54,652 nt of DNA from Chloroflexota bacterium. Lineage in GTDB: Bacteria > Chloroflexota > Anaerolineae > Anaerolineales > Villigracilaceae. The translations under genes and the position numbers were made by a program. The DNA lies in the NCBI GenBank assembly GCA_016235425.1, contig JACRLC010000054.1, positions 1 through 54,652 on the forward strand, read 5' to 3'. The notes under the pieces are model-generated. The model searched no databases and had not been told where the DNA came from. It was given only the letters and a program-made list of their open reading frames with translations. Below are positions 25,067 to 33,402 of the stretch, one piece after another. The number at the start of each line of letters is the position of its first letter. Within the stretch, counting starts at the first letter, position 1.

Positions 25067-25910
25067 CCTTTTCTTCAATGAAATGCCGCGCGGCCTGGTC
25101 GGGCGGCTGGAGGGGTCTTCCTTCTGCGGTGGCAAGGTAATGCTGGTGATCGAGTACCCAGAGATAAAGATCGCCTTCGGTTCTGCCGGGGAAGTCTTTG
25201 AGGATTTTGCTTTTGCGAATCACTTTGACGATGGGCAGGTAAACCGTTTCGTACCAGTGTTCAACGGCCTCGCGTTCGGAAATGTCGCGCTTCCAATCCA
25301 GCCCCATGAAATAGCGGTGGACGGCGATGTGCTGGAGCATCCGGTCGAAGCCATCGGGGATGGTGAGTTTGATGTTTGCGCCGGGGTGAATGTTATCGAG
25401 CGCGGTGCGTTCGAGGAATTGGACTTTTGCGCCAAGGATTTCCAGGTCTTCGGGTTTGAGATCGGGCGTGATGTTGACGCGGGTGGCGCATTCGCGGATC
25501 TCAGCATCAATGAATTCCTGTCCCTGTTCGCGGGCGACGGAGACGCGGTGGTGGCCGTCCACAACAAAATAGACCTGGCCGATTTTGTAGAGCAGGATGG
25601 GCGGCAGGTTGACATCCTGGTAGAAGGCGCGGTCAACGCTTTGCCAGCGGTTGGAGGTTTCATTTTGGGTGGGGAGGAAGGCGCGGTCGAATTCGTGGTA
25701 GCGGTTGAGGCTTCCGACAATTTGGTCAACACGGATGGTTTGCACGCCGCGGTAGATGGGGCCGCCGATGCGCAGTTTTTCCTTCACTTCATCATAGGAG
25801 AGGAGCTGTGTGGGCGTGCCGGAAATTGCCGCCCAGACTCGATTTAGAAAGGCTTTGAAACGGGCACGCTCGAAATCGGCGCGCACGCGCATGGTTAGTT
25901 CGTCAGACAT
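25059..25910 (-). CDS. ParB-like/DUF4032-type protein
   Basis: A 283-residue protein. The middle has a ParB-like nucleotide-binding motif VYFVVDGHHRVSVAREQGQE, and before it a signature GGPIYRGVQTIRVDQIVGSL. The C-terminal RTEGDLYLWVLDHQHYLATA resembles the DUF4032 domain. It may bind nucleic acid or nucleotide, but function is unknown. It is co-directional with the metallophosphoesterase upstream and the aldolase downstream. Confidence 0.7.
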   Translation of the reverse strand: MSDELTMRVRADFERARFKAFLNRVWAAISGTPTQLLSYDEVKEKLRIGGPIYRGVQTIRVDQIVGSLNRYHEFDRAFLPTQNETSNRWQSVDRAFYQDVNLPPILLYKIGQVYFVVDGHHRVSVAREQGQEFIDAEIRECATRVNITPDLKPEDLEILGAKVQFLERTALDNIHPGANIKLTIPDGFDRMLQHIAVHRYFMGLDWKRDISEREAVEHWYETVYLPIVKVIRKSKILKDFPGRTEGDLYLWVLDHQHYLATAEGRPLQPPDQAARHFIEEKDD

Positions 25911-25954
25911 GGTTATATTTTTACTCAGCTTATTGCGCTTCGACTTCAGCGCAC

Positions 25955-25974
25955 CCTTCGACTTCGCTCAGGAC
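25955..25974. repeat. CCTTCGA...GCTCAGGAC dispersed repeat
   Basis: CCTTCGACTTCGCTCAGGAC; 20 bp, sharing its ends with the copies at 20126, 42321 and 53729. Confidence 0.55.
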
Positions 25975-26000
25975 GCACCTCCGCTCAGCGCGAATAATTT

Positions 26001-26627
26001 TTAATGGCTTACGTCAATTACCTTGTATGGAAATACGTTGATAATTGTCGTCATGCCGAGGGTGGTTTCGGATTGGGCGAGGTTATTTCGGTAGAAGTGT
26101 GTGTGGCCGTGAAAAAGGTAGCGCGGTTTGGCGATCCGCAGGAGCAGGTTGATGGCACGCAGTCCCGTGTGTGCCTGGGTGTCTTCATCATGGATTCCAA
26201 GCGGAGGGGAATGGCTGATGAGGATGTCCAATGCCCGCCCGTAATGGATGCGATTGAGCAGGAGGCCGGGGAGCAGGCGCATTGCACGGAACCAGGCTTC
26301 GCTTTGTGTGTGCTGATTGACTCCATCCGGCCGGTAGCGGATGGAGCCTCCAAAGCCGCCAATCAAAAATTTTTTGTGCCGCGCCAGTTTGAGGTCCAGG
26401 TTGGAGGCGCCTTCGGCTCGAGTCAACTGGTTACGCGGATCGTATTCCGGGTCATGGTTGCCTGGCACGTAGAACATCGGAACGTTCAGGACCGTGAGCA
26501 GGTATTCCAGGTAGGGATAGGGGAGGTCGCCGCAACCGAGGATCAGGTCCACATCTTGAAAGTGGCCGCTGGATGCGAGGGAATAGACGCGGTCAACCAC
26601 CTGGTCGCTTACGGCAAGAATTTTCAC
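26001..26627 (-). CDS. Metallophosphoesterase (calcineurin-like)
   Basis: A 208-residue calcineurin-like phosphoesterase. Motifs: LILGCGDLPYPYLEYLLTVL (GD), FYVPGNHDPEYDPRN (GNHD), ILISHSPPLGIHD and YLFHGHTHFYRN (GHxH). The first motif, normally DxH, reads SDQV here, so one metal ligand appears changed; a weak or different metal site is possible. The start is GTG at 26627. No clear Shine-Dalgarno. Confidence 0.85.
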   Translation of the reverse strand: MKILAVSDQVVDRVYSLASSGHFQDVDLILGCGDLPYPYLEYLLTVLNVPMFYVPGNHDPEYDPRNQLTRAEGASNLDLKLARHKKFLIGGFGGSIRYRPDGVNQHTQSEAWFRAMRLLPGLLLNRIHYGRALDILISHSPPLGIHDEDTQAHTGLRAINLLLRIAKPRYLFHGHTHFYRNNLAQSETTLGMTTIINVFPYKVIDVSH

Positions 26628-26745
26628 GGCGCTTTCATTTTGCCGCAGAACCCCATTCCGTGCAAGTGCCGCAGCTTCCTTATTAATTTCATGAGGCTGC
26701 GGTACAAGCGCCGCCTTCCCCTACAAAATTGCAACCTTATGAGCA

Positions 26746-26775
26746 TTTGCATTTCCCTCAACTGCACACTATAAT
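26746..26775 (+). promoter_or_regulatory. Promoter of the kinase/J-domain operon
   Basis: TTTGCA at 26746-26751 (-35), an 18-nt spacer and TATAAT at 26770-26775 (-10). Expected start of transcription about 26782. Confidence 0.6.
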
Positions 26776-26784
26776 TTGGTAAGC

Positions 26785-26798
26785 CCGCATATATGCGG
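26785..26798. promoter_or_regulatory. Perfect 14-bp palindrome just after the promoter
   Basis: CCGCATATATGCGG, directly downstream of the predicted start of transcription and 2 nt before the AGGAG ribosome site. It could be an operator or a 5' mRNA hairpin. Confidence 0.5.
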
Positions 26799-26812
26799 AT
26801 AGGAGTTGGATA

Positions 26813-28690
26813 CTGGATACTAAAAATATCACTCAGCCACTTGAGCCTGGGGATGAAACTCCCCGTCAACAGCTTCAATCTGGCGTAACGCTGGTCAAAC
26901 GATACAGCATTCAGGAAGTTATTGGTATCGGAGGCATGGGGTCGGTTTATCGCGCCCGTGACCTGCATTTCCCGAATGTGGTGAAACTGGTGGCGGTGAA
27001 GGAGATGATCAACCTCGCACCCGACCCGCTCGTGCGGCAGACGATCGTGCAGAATTTCGAGCGCGAAGCCAACCTGCTGGCGACTTTGAATCATCCGTCC
27101 ATTCCGCGCATCTACGATTATTTTTCCCAGGACAACCGGTCTTATCTCGTTTTGGAATTCGTTCATGGCAAGGACCTCGAGACGGTCATCGACGATTCAA
27201 ACGGATTCATGCCCGAAGACCAGGTGATCAGTTGGGCGATCCAGCTTTGCGACGTGCTGGCCTACCTGCACGGCCACAAACCCGACCCGATCATCTTCCG
27301 CGACATGAAGCCTTCCAACGTGATGATCAATCACAATGGTGATGTGGTGCTCGTGGATTTTGGCATCGCCAAGACCTTCCAAACCGGCATCAAAGGGACG
27401 ATGATCGGCACGGAAGGATATTCTCCTCCCGAACAATATCGCGGCGAAGCCACACAACTGGCGGATATCTATTCGCTGGGTGCAACCCTGCACCACACGC
27501 TTACGCGCCGCGACCCGCGCCTTGAACCGCCATTCTCATTTGCGGAAAGACCCATCCGGCGCATAAACTCCAACGTCTCTGTGGAGTTGGAGGCAGTGGT
27601 CAACACCGCTTTGCAGTACAATCCGTCCGAACGTTTTCCCGGCGCTCCTGCAATGAAGGAGGCGCTGATGAATGTTGCGCGCAAAACGGGCGCGCTCACC
27701 AAGATCACTTCCGCGCTTCCGGTCAAAACCGGCGGCATCAAGCCGCTCTGGTCATTCAAGTGTGAAGACGAAGTGCGCGGCACGCCGATCCTGCACCAGA
27801 ACACGCTCTTCATCGGCTGCTATGATAACAACCTGTACGCGCTCAACGCCGCCGAAGGCCGCTTCCAATGGAAGTACGCCGCCGAGGGCGGGATCGTTGC
27901 CCGCCCGGCCGTGTATGACGGCAATATCTTTTTCGGTTCGGAAGACCAGCGCCTGCACGTGGTGAGCATTCGTTCCGGCAAAGTGGTGTGGACGTATTAC
28001 ACCGACGGCAAGGTGCGTTCGTCGCCGCGCATCGCCGAGGGTCACATTTTCTTCGGTTCGGATGATAACTGCCTGCACGCCGTAAACCTGACCAGCGGCC
28101 GCGCCGTCTGGAAATTCGACACCGGCGACCCGATCCATTCCACACCCGTGGTTGCCAACGAATTGGTATGCGTCGGTACGGAGGGGGGCGGCATGTGCGC
28201 CATTGATTTCCGCGGCGAATTGAAGTGGCGTTTCCAGGCCAAGCGTGCCATTACCTCTTCGCCTGCCGCCGAGGGACAGGCCATTTATTTCTCCTCCCTC
28301 GACAGCACGCTTTACGCGTTAGACTCGAAGAACGGCTGGGTGATCTGGCGCTTTCGCCTGGGGAAGGGTTCAGTCTCTTCGCCGGTGGTTGCTGACGGGC
28401 TTGTTTTTGTGGGCGCGGCGGATGGTTTCATCTACTGTGTGGATGCGCGCACCGCCAAGGAAGTCTGGCGTTTCCGCACCGATAATCAAGTCAGCAGTTC
28501 GCCAACCATTTACAAGGATTCCCTTTATTGTGGTTCCGTGGATGGCAGCCTTTATTGTCTCGAATATCGTTCCGGGCGCCTGCGCTGGAAATTTGAAACC
28601 GAAGGCCACATTACCGGTTCTCCGCTGGTCTTTGATGACATTGTTTACGTCGGCTCCACCGATCACCAAGTCTATGCATTGTTCGCCTAA
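26813..28690 (+). CDS. Ser/Thr protein kinase with C-terminal PQQ-type beta-propeller
   Basis: About 625 residues, cytoplasmic, no membrane segment. The kinase domain runs about 28-295: Gly loop GIGGMGSVYRA at 38, VAVKEM, catalytic loop FRDMKPSNVM (residues 162-171; F162 replaces the usual His of HRD), DFG at 182-184, and GTEGYSPPEQYRG. Residues about 300-625 are seven to eight propeller repeats of the PQQ type (units like GKVVWTYYTDGKVRSSPRIA), likely sensing a ligand or binding partners. No ATG, GTG or TTG exists in frame upstream of the Gly loop; a CTG at 26813 has AGGAG 7 nt before it. First gene of the operon with PP2C, J-VWA and FHA. Confidence 0.87.
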   Translation: MDTKNITQPLEPGDETPRQQLQSGVTLVKRYSIQEVIGIGGMGSVYRARDLHFPNVVKLVAVKEMINLAPDPLVRQTIVQNFEREANLLATLNHPSIPRIYDYFSQDNRSYLVLEFVHGKDLETVIDDSNGFMPEDQVISWAIQLCDVLAYLHGHKPDPIIFRDMKPSNVMINHNGDVVLVDFGIAKTFQTGIKGTMIGTEGYSPPEQYRGEATQLADIYSLGATLHHTLTRRDPRLEPPFSFAERPIRRINSNVSVELEAVVNTALQYNPSERFPGAPAMKEALMNVARKTGALTKITSALPVKTGGIKPLWSFKCEDEVRGTPILHQNTLFIGCYDNNLYALNAAEGRFQWKYAAEGGIVARPAVYDGNIFFGSEDQRLHVVSIRSGKVVWTYYTDGKVRSSPRIAEGHIFFGSDDNCLHAVNLTSGRAVWKFDTGDPIHSTPVVANELVCVGTEGGGMCAIDFRGELKWRFQAKRAITSSPAAEGQAIYFSSLDSTLYALDSKNGWVIWRFRLGKGSVSSPVVADGLVFVGAADGFIYCVDARTAKEVWRFRTDNQVSSSPTIYKDSLYCGSVDGSLYCLEYRSGRLRWKFETEGHITGSPLVFDDIVYVGSTDHQVYALFA

Positions 28691-28712
28691 CTCGGACGAG
28701 CCGAAAAAGTTT

Positions 28713-28785
28713 TACCGCGAAGCCCGCTAAGAGCGCAAAGATTTTAAAGGTTTTTCTTAGCGGCCTTTGCGTGCTTGGCGGTTCA
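28713..28785. repeat. Repeat with GCGCAAAGATT motif between kinase and phosphatase
   Basis: Contains GAGCGCAAAGATT, shared with 3060-3085, and complementary arms CCGCTAAG and CTTAGCGG that could fold. It may weaken readthrough between the kinase and the PP2C gene. Confidence 0.45.
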
Positions 28786-28816
28786 AAAATTCTTGCACAA
28801 AAAACAAGGAGTTCAC

Positions 28817-29725
28817 TTGTCAGGTATCTTCCGCAAACTTTTTGGAAAAGAACAACAGGAAACACCGAAAGTGATCGATTCGGCCACCACCGCCCCGCTT
28901 TCGGACCAGCAAATCAACTCGATCATTCACAGCCAGAACGTGCGTTATGAGATGCAACAACTCATCGCCAGCAGTGGACAATCCGTTGGCAAACAGCGTG
29001 AGCATAACGAGGACAGCCTGCTGGCGCTTACGACCACAATTGCAGGCAACGCCGAAAGCGTTCCCTTCGGCCTCTATATTGTGGCCGATGGCATGGGCGG
29101 GCATCAGTTTGGAGAGGTGGCAAGCAACGCCGCGATCCGCATCATGGCAGGACACGTCCTGCGAAAGTTCCACTCGTACTTATTCAACCTGCCAACGCAG
29201 GCTCTTGAGGAGTCCCTCCAGGAGGTAATGGAAACTGCCATACGCGATGCCCACCGTTTCGTCCAGCGTGAAGCGCCGGGAAGCGGAACCACCGTTACCG
29301 CCGCGCTGGTGCTCGGTCAGCAGGTGACGATTGCGCACGTGGGCGACAGCCGCGCCTATTCGATTTATCCCGATGGAAGAATAGAGCCGATCACGCGGGA
29401 CCATAGCCTGGTCAAGCGGCTTGAGGAACTCGGCCACCTCAGCAAAGACGAAGCCGCCAACTTCCCGCATCGCAACGTGTTGATCCGCGCACTGGGACAG
29501 GGCGAAAGCCTCGAAGCCGATATCTTCACTATTCCTTTTCCACAGCCCGGTTATCTCATGCTGTGCAGTGACGGTCTGTGGGGCGTGGTGAACGAGAAGG
29601 ATATTTATCGCGCAGTGATCGAGGCCCCCAACCTGCACCGCGCCTGCCTCAATTTAGTGGAAGCCGCCAACATTGCAGGCGGCCCCGATAATATTACTGT
29701 TATTCTCGCTCAATTAATCGGATAA
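28817..29725 (+). CDS. PP2C-family Ser/Thr protein phosphatase
   Basis: About 302 residues. The PP2C domain covers about 50-300: GKQREHNEDSLLAL (motif 1, ED), YIVADGMGGHQFGE (DG, metal ligands), GSGTTVTAALVLGQQVTIAH (T..T..), HVGDSRAYSI (GD), SLVKRLEELGHLS, LMLCSDGLWGVV (DG) and GGPDNITVIL (DN). All metal ligands are present, so it should be active, removing phosphate from targets of the neighbouring kinase. The start is TTG at 28817 (AAGGAG 5 nt upstream); a longer in-frame start at 28775 runs through a repeat. The 50-residue N-terminus is basic and then polar, of unknown role. Confidence 0.92.
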   Translation: MSGIFRKLFGKEQQETPKVIDSATTAPLSDQQINSIIHSQNVRYEMQQLIASSGQSVGKQREHNEDSLLALTTTIAGNAESVPFGLYIVADGMGGHQFGEVASNAAIRIMAGHVLRKFHSYLFNLPTQALEESLQEVMETAIRDAHRFVQREAPGSGTTVTAALVLGQQVTIAHVGDSRAYSIYPDGRIEPITRDHSLVKRLEELGHLSKDEAANFPHRNVLIRALGQGESLEADIFTIPFPQPGYLMLCSDGLWGVVNEKDIYRAVIEAPNLHRACLNLVEAANIAGGPDNITVILAQLIG

Positions 29726-29727
29726 TC

Positions 29728-31209
29728 ATGCCTATTTCCAAGTCGGATCACTATGCTGTTTTGGGCGTCTTGCGCGATGCCACGCAGGAGGAGATCAAGC
29801 GCGCGTATTTTGAGGCTGCCCAAAAATTGCACCCGGATAAAAATGTGGCTCCCGGTGAAACCGAATTATTCCTTGAAATTCAACAAGCATACGAAGTTCT
29901 TTCCAGCCCTCAGCGCCGATCACAATACGATGCCACCCTTCCGCCTGACCTGGGGATGAATACCCTCGTAAAGCACCAGGTCTTTTTTAGCCGCCCCAAC
30001 CTGGTGAAATTGAATGAGCCGCAGTTGGTCTACGTGCTGGTCGAGATCAGCCAGCGCGACGAAACAGAGAAAATCCCGACCCCGCCGCTCAACATCTGTC
30101 TCGTGCTCGATCGTTCCACCTCCATGCAGGGTGAAAAATTGGATATGGTGAAAGCGGCGGCCATTCAATTCATCCGCAGTTTGAGGCCGCAGGATATATT
30201 CAGCGTCGTCGCGTTCAGCGACCGGCCCGAGGTGATCGTTCCCGCTTCCCTTCAAATGGACCGCGCCAAGCAGGAAAGCCGCATCCAGATGATGAAACCG
30301 TTTGGCGCGACGGAGATATTCCAGGGTCTGGAGGCCGGGGTGAAGGAAGTTCGTCATGGCCTCGATCCGTCCCGCGTCAATCACATTATCCTGCTTACAG
30401 ACGGTCATACTTACGGCGATGAGCAGGCCTCCCTGGAACTGGCCGAACAGGTCGCCCAGCAAAACATAGGCATCACCGGCATGGGCATTGGCAATGAATG
30501 GAACGACATCTTTCTCGACGCCATTGCCAGCCGCACCGGAAGTTCCAGCTCCTACATCTCCAGCCCCAAGGATATTCAAAACCTGCTGGTGAAAAAATTC
30601 AAAGCTCTTGCCAATACGTTCGCCGATGAAGTGATTTTGGAATTCAAGCAACAGGATGGCGTTCAGATGAACTATGCCTTCCGGCTTCAGCCTGAAGGCG
30701 GGCCTCTCACTGTGGAACCCCAGATGCGCCTCGGACCAATCCTACAGGACGCGCCCCTTCATTTTTTGATTGAATTTGTCGTTCAACCTTCCGCACTAAA
30801 GAATGAGACCATTGCCCTGCTGGACGGTTCCCTGAAAATTTCCATTGCCGCCCGTCCCACTCCTGTCCCGCCCATTCGTTTGCGTCTCACACGGGATGTA
30901 AAAACCGACGCCGCGCCTTCGCCGCCGCCCACCAAGGTATTGCGCGCACTTTCCCGTCTCACCCTCTATCGTATGCAGGAACGCGCCCACACTGAGGTGG
31001 AAGTAGGCAATTACGAATCCGCTTCGCGCCACCTGCATAATCTTGCATCGCACCTGCTTTCACAGGGCGAACAACAACTTGCCAAAACCGCCCTGCTGGA
31101 GGCGGATCACATTGAACGTATGCATAATTGGTCGGCTGGCGGCGACAAAGCCATTAAATACCATACGCGTGCGCTTTTGCTGAATAGCGTAAAGGAGAAA
31201 GAGCAATGA
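29728..31209 (+). CDS. J-domain (DnaJ) / von Willebrand A fusion protein
   Basis: 493 residues. Residues 6-72 are a J domain with the HPD motif at 35-37 (KLHPDKNV), which stimulates Hsp70 ATPase. Residues about 118-300 are a VWA domain with a complete MIDAS: DRSTS at 128-132, a Thr in GATEIFQGL and Asp in LLTDGHTYGDE. The C-terminal part (about 310-400) is beta-rich, and 410-490 helical. It starts 2 nt after the PP2C stop and overlaps the FHA gene by 4 bp, so this is a coupled operon. The fusion of J and VWA is unusual; it may couple chaperone recruitment to a phosphorylation-controlled metal-binding scaffold. Confidence 0.9.
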   Translation: MPISKSDHYAVLGVLRDATQEEIKRAYFEAAQKLHPDKNVAPGETELFLEIQQAYEVLSSPQRRSQYDATLPPDLGMNTLVKHQVFFSRPNLVKLNEPQLVYVLVEISQRDETEKIPTPPLNICLVLDRSTSMQGEKLDMVKAAAIQFIRSLRPQDIFSVVAFSDRPEVIVPASLQMDRAKQESRIQMMKPFGATEIFQGLEAGVKEVRHGLDPSRVNHIILLTDGHTYGDEQASLELAEQVAQQNIGITGMGIGNEWNDIFLDAIASRTGSSSSYISSPKDIQNLLVKKFKALANTFADEVILEFKQQDGVQMNYAFRLQPEGGPLTVEPQMRLGPILQDAPLHFLIEFVVQPSALKNETIALLDGSLKISIAARPTPVPPIRLRLTRDVKTDAAPSPPPTKVLRALSRLTLYRMQERAHTEVEVGNYESASRHLHNLASHLLSQGEQQLAKTALLEADHIERMHNWSAGGDKAIKYHTRALLLNSVKEKEQ

Positions 31210-31715
31210 TCGTTTGTCCAAATTGTAAACATACAAACATGGCAGGCACTATGTTTTGCAGTGAATGCGGCGCCCAACTTGTTGGAAAAGATTCGTTGAT
31301 CACTCAAAACATCGCGCCCGGCCAGGATGAAGTTCTTCCACAGGGTCCATCTGTCCCGCCGCGCAGTTACCAGCCTGGCGGTGCAGACGCCTGGGGTAGC
31401 CTGCATCTATTGGATACCGGACAGGTACTGCCGTTGACCGGCCGAAATGAATTCACGCTTGGCCGTATCAGCGAAGGCCAGCCGATCATGCCGGATATTG
31501 ACCTTTCTCCATACCAGGCCTATGCGAGCGGTGTCTCGCGTTTACATGCAGTGGTAAAACGCGACGGTGGGCGCATCATCATCATGGACCTGGGCTCCGC
31601 CAACGGAACATATATCAACGGCAAACGAGTTGTAACCAACGTTGAACAAATTCTTAATCACGGCGATATTGTTGCCCTGGGAAAATTAAAAATACAGGTT
31701 TTGCTAAAGAGTTAA
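31206..31715 (+). CDS. Zinc-ribbon/FHA-domain protein
   Basis: 169 residues. The N-terminus is a C4 zinc ribbon (C4, C7, C18, C21: CPNC...CSEC). Residues about 78-165 are an FHA domain: TLGRISEGQPIMPDIDLSPY, SRLHAVVKRDGGR, DLGSANGTYINGKRV, which binds phospho-threonine. It is the likely reader of sites written by the operon's kinase. The start overlaps the J-VWA stop by 4 bp (ATGA). Confidence 0.9.
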   Translation: MIVCPNCKHTNMAGTMFCSECGAQLVGKDSLITQNIAPGQDEVLPQGPSVPPRSYQPGGADAWGSLHLLDTGQVLPLTGRNEFTLGRISEGQPIMPDIDLSPYQAYASGVSRLHAVVKRDGGRIIIMDLGSANGTYINGKRVVTNVEQILNHGDIVALGKLKIQVLLKS

Positions 31716-31735
31716 TCTGCTGAAAGAGACTCAAC

Positions 31736-31978
31736 ATGGCCTATACAGTCATTTTGCATATTGCCGGAGAAACCGCCATCGCGGGAGAAGTGGAAGAACT
31801 TCCCAAACCCACGGATACGATCCTCGTCGTCACCAACCCGCGCCTGCGGGACGGTAAGGATATCCATTACCTGGAGGCAAACGTTGTTAAAGTGATCTGG
31901 CCGATTGCCAAGATCAACCTGATCGAAGTCCTTGAAGGCACGGATGAGGAAAAGATCATCGGCTTCGTGAGGGAATAA
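31736..31978 (+). CDS. Conserved small protein of unknown function
   Basis: 80 residues, mixed beta: [60 protein letters not shown] do not recognise it. It lies in the operon 20 bp after the FHA gene and 1 bp before the response regulator, so it is probably co-translated; perhaps a small regulatory partner. Confidence 0.7.
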   Translation: MAYTVILHIAGETAIAGEVEELPKPTDTILVVTNPRLRDGKDIHYLEANVVKVIWPIAKINLIEVLEGTDEEKIIGFVRE

Positions 31979-31979
31979 C

Positions 31980-32699
31980 ATGCCAGAGTCATTTGAACGC
32001 CGCCGCATCCTGATTGTGGACGACGAAGAGCGCATGGTACGCTTCATTCGCATGAACCTCGAGCATGACGGCTTTCAGGTCAGCGAAGCCTTCAACGGCA
32101 AACAGGCCATCCAAAAACTGCGCGACGTTACCCCCGACCTGATCCTGCTTGATATCATGATGCCCGACCTCGACGGGTTCGAAGTGCTCGAAACCGTGCG
32201 TGAGATCAGCACCGTGCCGGTCATCATGCTCACGGCCAAAGGCGAGGAGGATGACCGTGTGCGCGGCCTTGAGCTCGGCGCGGACGATTACATCACCAAG
32301 CCGTTCAGCCCGCGCGAAATGGTCAGCCGCGTGAAGGCCGTCCTGCGCCGCACCGAAGGCGTCAGCGGATCCATGCACGGGCTTCTCGAAATTGACGACC
32401 GCCTGAAAATTGATTTCGACCGCCGTGAGATTTGGCTCGAAGGCAAACTCGTCAAACTGCGCCCCACCGAATACCGCCTGCTCTTTCATCTCGTGCAAAA
32501 TGCAGGCTGGGTGGTCTCACACGATCAATTGCTCCAGAAAGTATGGGGCTACGAATACCGTGACGAACCGCATTACGTGCGCCTGTACATCAATTACCTG
32601 CGCCAAAAACTGGAAAAGGATCCGGCCAGCCCCAAATACATCCTCACCGAGCGCGGTGTAGGTTATCGCTTCGTGGATTTCAAAAGACAAAAAGAATAG
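31980..32699 (+). CDS. OmpR-family response regulator
   Basis: 239 residues. Receiver domain about 9-120 with D14/D15, phospho-acceptor D58 ([11 protein letters not shown]) and a Lys in YITKPFSP. The winged-helix DNA-binding domain is about 140-235 ([49 protein letters not shown]). No sensor kinase gene is adjacent; candidates are elsewhere, for example the hybrid-type kinase at 35937-38549, but pairing is unproven. Its place in the Ser/Thr kinase operon may allow cross-talk. Confidence 0.93.
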   Translation: MPESFERRRILIVDDEERMVRFIRMNLEHDGFQVSEAFNGKQAIQKLRDVTPDLILLDIMMPDLDGFEVLETVREISTVPVIMLTAKGEEDDRVRGLELGADDYITKPFSPREMVSRVKAVLRRTEGVSGSMHGLLEIDDRLKIDFDRREIWLEGKLVKLRPTEYRLLFHLVQNAGWVVSHDQLLQKVWGYEYRDEPHYVRLYINYLRQKLEKDPASPKYILTERGVGYRFVDFKRQKE

Positions 32700-32702
32700 G
32701 CC

Positions 32703-32825
32703 ATGTCTCCTGAAAACCAACCCGATGGCAAACTCCGCATGGCGGTAAAACTGCTGTTGATCTGTGCGATCTGTTTCGGCGCAATTTATGGCATGGTCTC
32801 GCTGATTGCCGCCCTGACCCAATAA
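32703..32825 (+). CDS. 40-residue single-span membrane peptide
   Basis: A short ORF 3 bp after the response regulator: polar N-terminus (MSPENQPDGKLRMAVK) followed by a hydrophobic span (LLLICAICFGAIYGMVSLIA), then stop. A start ATG, a compact fit in the operon and the strong hydrophobic segment support it as a real small membrane protein, though no homologue is known to me. It precedes the terminator. Confidence 0.55.
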   Translation: MSPENQPDGKLRMAVKLLLICAICFGAIYGMVSLIAALTQ

Positions 32826-32853
32826 CCACCAAAAAATTTAACGGAATTTTTAT

Positions 32854-32886
32854 AAAAGGCTTGCGTTTTTCTGACGCGAGCCTTTT
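32854..32886. terminator. Rho-independent terminator after the signalling operon
   Basis: AAAAGGCTTGCG (32854-32865) pairs with CGCGAGCCTTTT (32875-32886) with one G-U pair; A and T tracts flank it on both sides, so it works in both directions. It separates the operon from the Hsp20 gene. Confidence 0.8.
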
Positions 32887-32927
32887 AAATTTAGGGCGTA
32901 AATTTCAATCACCAAAAGGAGGTACCT

Positions 32928-33380
32928 ATGTCCAATTTAATTCGATGGGAACCGGCTCGTGAGATGATGACCCTGCATGAGGCCATGGACCGCCTCTTCG
33001 ACGACGCATTCACCCGCCCGTTCAACCTGACCGGTAACTGGTCTGGGCCTGCGATTGACATGTATCAAACCGACAACGAGATCGTCGTAAAAGCCGCACT
33101 GCCCGGCATCAAAGCCGACGAAGTCCAGATTAACGTCACCGGTGATGTGCTCACGCTGAAAGGCGAGATCAATCACAAGGAAGAGGTAAAGGAAAAGACC
33201 TGCCATATCCGCGAACAGCGCTGGGGTTCGTTCGAGCGCTCCGTCATGCTTCCCACTGAAGTGATCGCCGATAAGGCCAAAGCAGATTTCGAGAACGGCA
33301 TCATCACCATCACACTGCCCAAAGCCGAAGAAGCCCGTCCCAAGACGATCACCATCAAAGCCAGGTTCGCGGGCAGTTAG
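32928..33380 (+). CDS. Hsp20/alpha-crystallin small heat-shock protein
   Basis: 150 residues. After an N-terminal MDRLFDDAFTRPF, the alpha-crystallin domain spans about 42-140: PAIDMYQTDNEIVVKAALPG, VTGDVLTLKGEI, SFERSVMLPTEV, AKADFENGIITITLPKAEE. It is an ATP-independent holdase. GGAGG lies 5 nt before the ATG. It lies directly after the operon with the J-domain protein, though a terminator separates them; no CIRCE or other obvious heat-shock operator is seen. Confidence 0.93.
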   Translation: MSNLIRWEPAREMMTLHEAMDRLFDDAFTRPFNLTGNWSGPAIDMYQTDNEIVVKAALPGIKADEVQINVTGDVLTLKGEINHKEEVKEKTCHIREQRWGSFERSVMLPTEVIADKAKADFENGIITITLPKAEEARPKTITIKARFAGS

Positions 33381-33402
33381 TTGTACTGCGAGCGGGGTAT
33401 TT

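Noticed and set aside
32826-32927. Heat-shock operator (CIRCE) before Hsp20
   Set aside because: I looked for TTAGCACTC-N9-GAGTGCTAA and did not find it.
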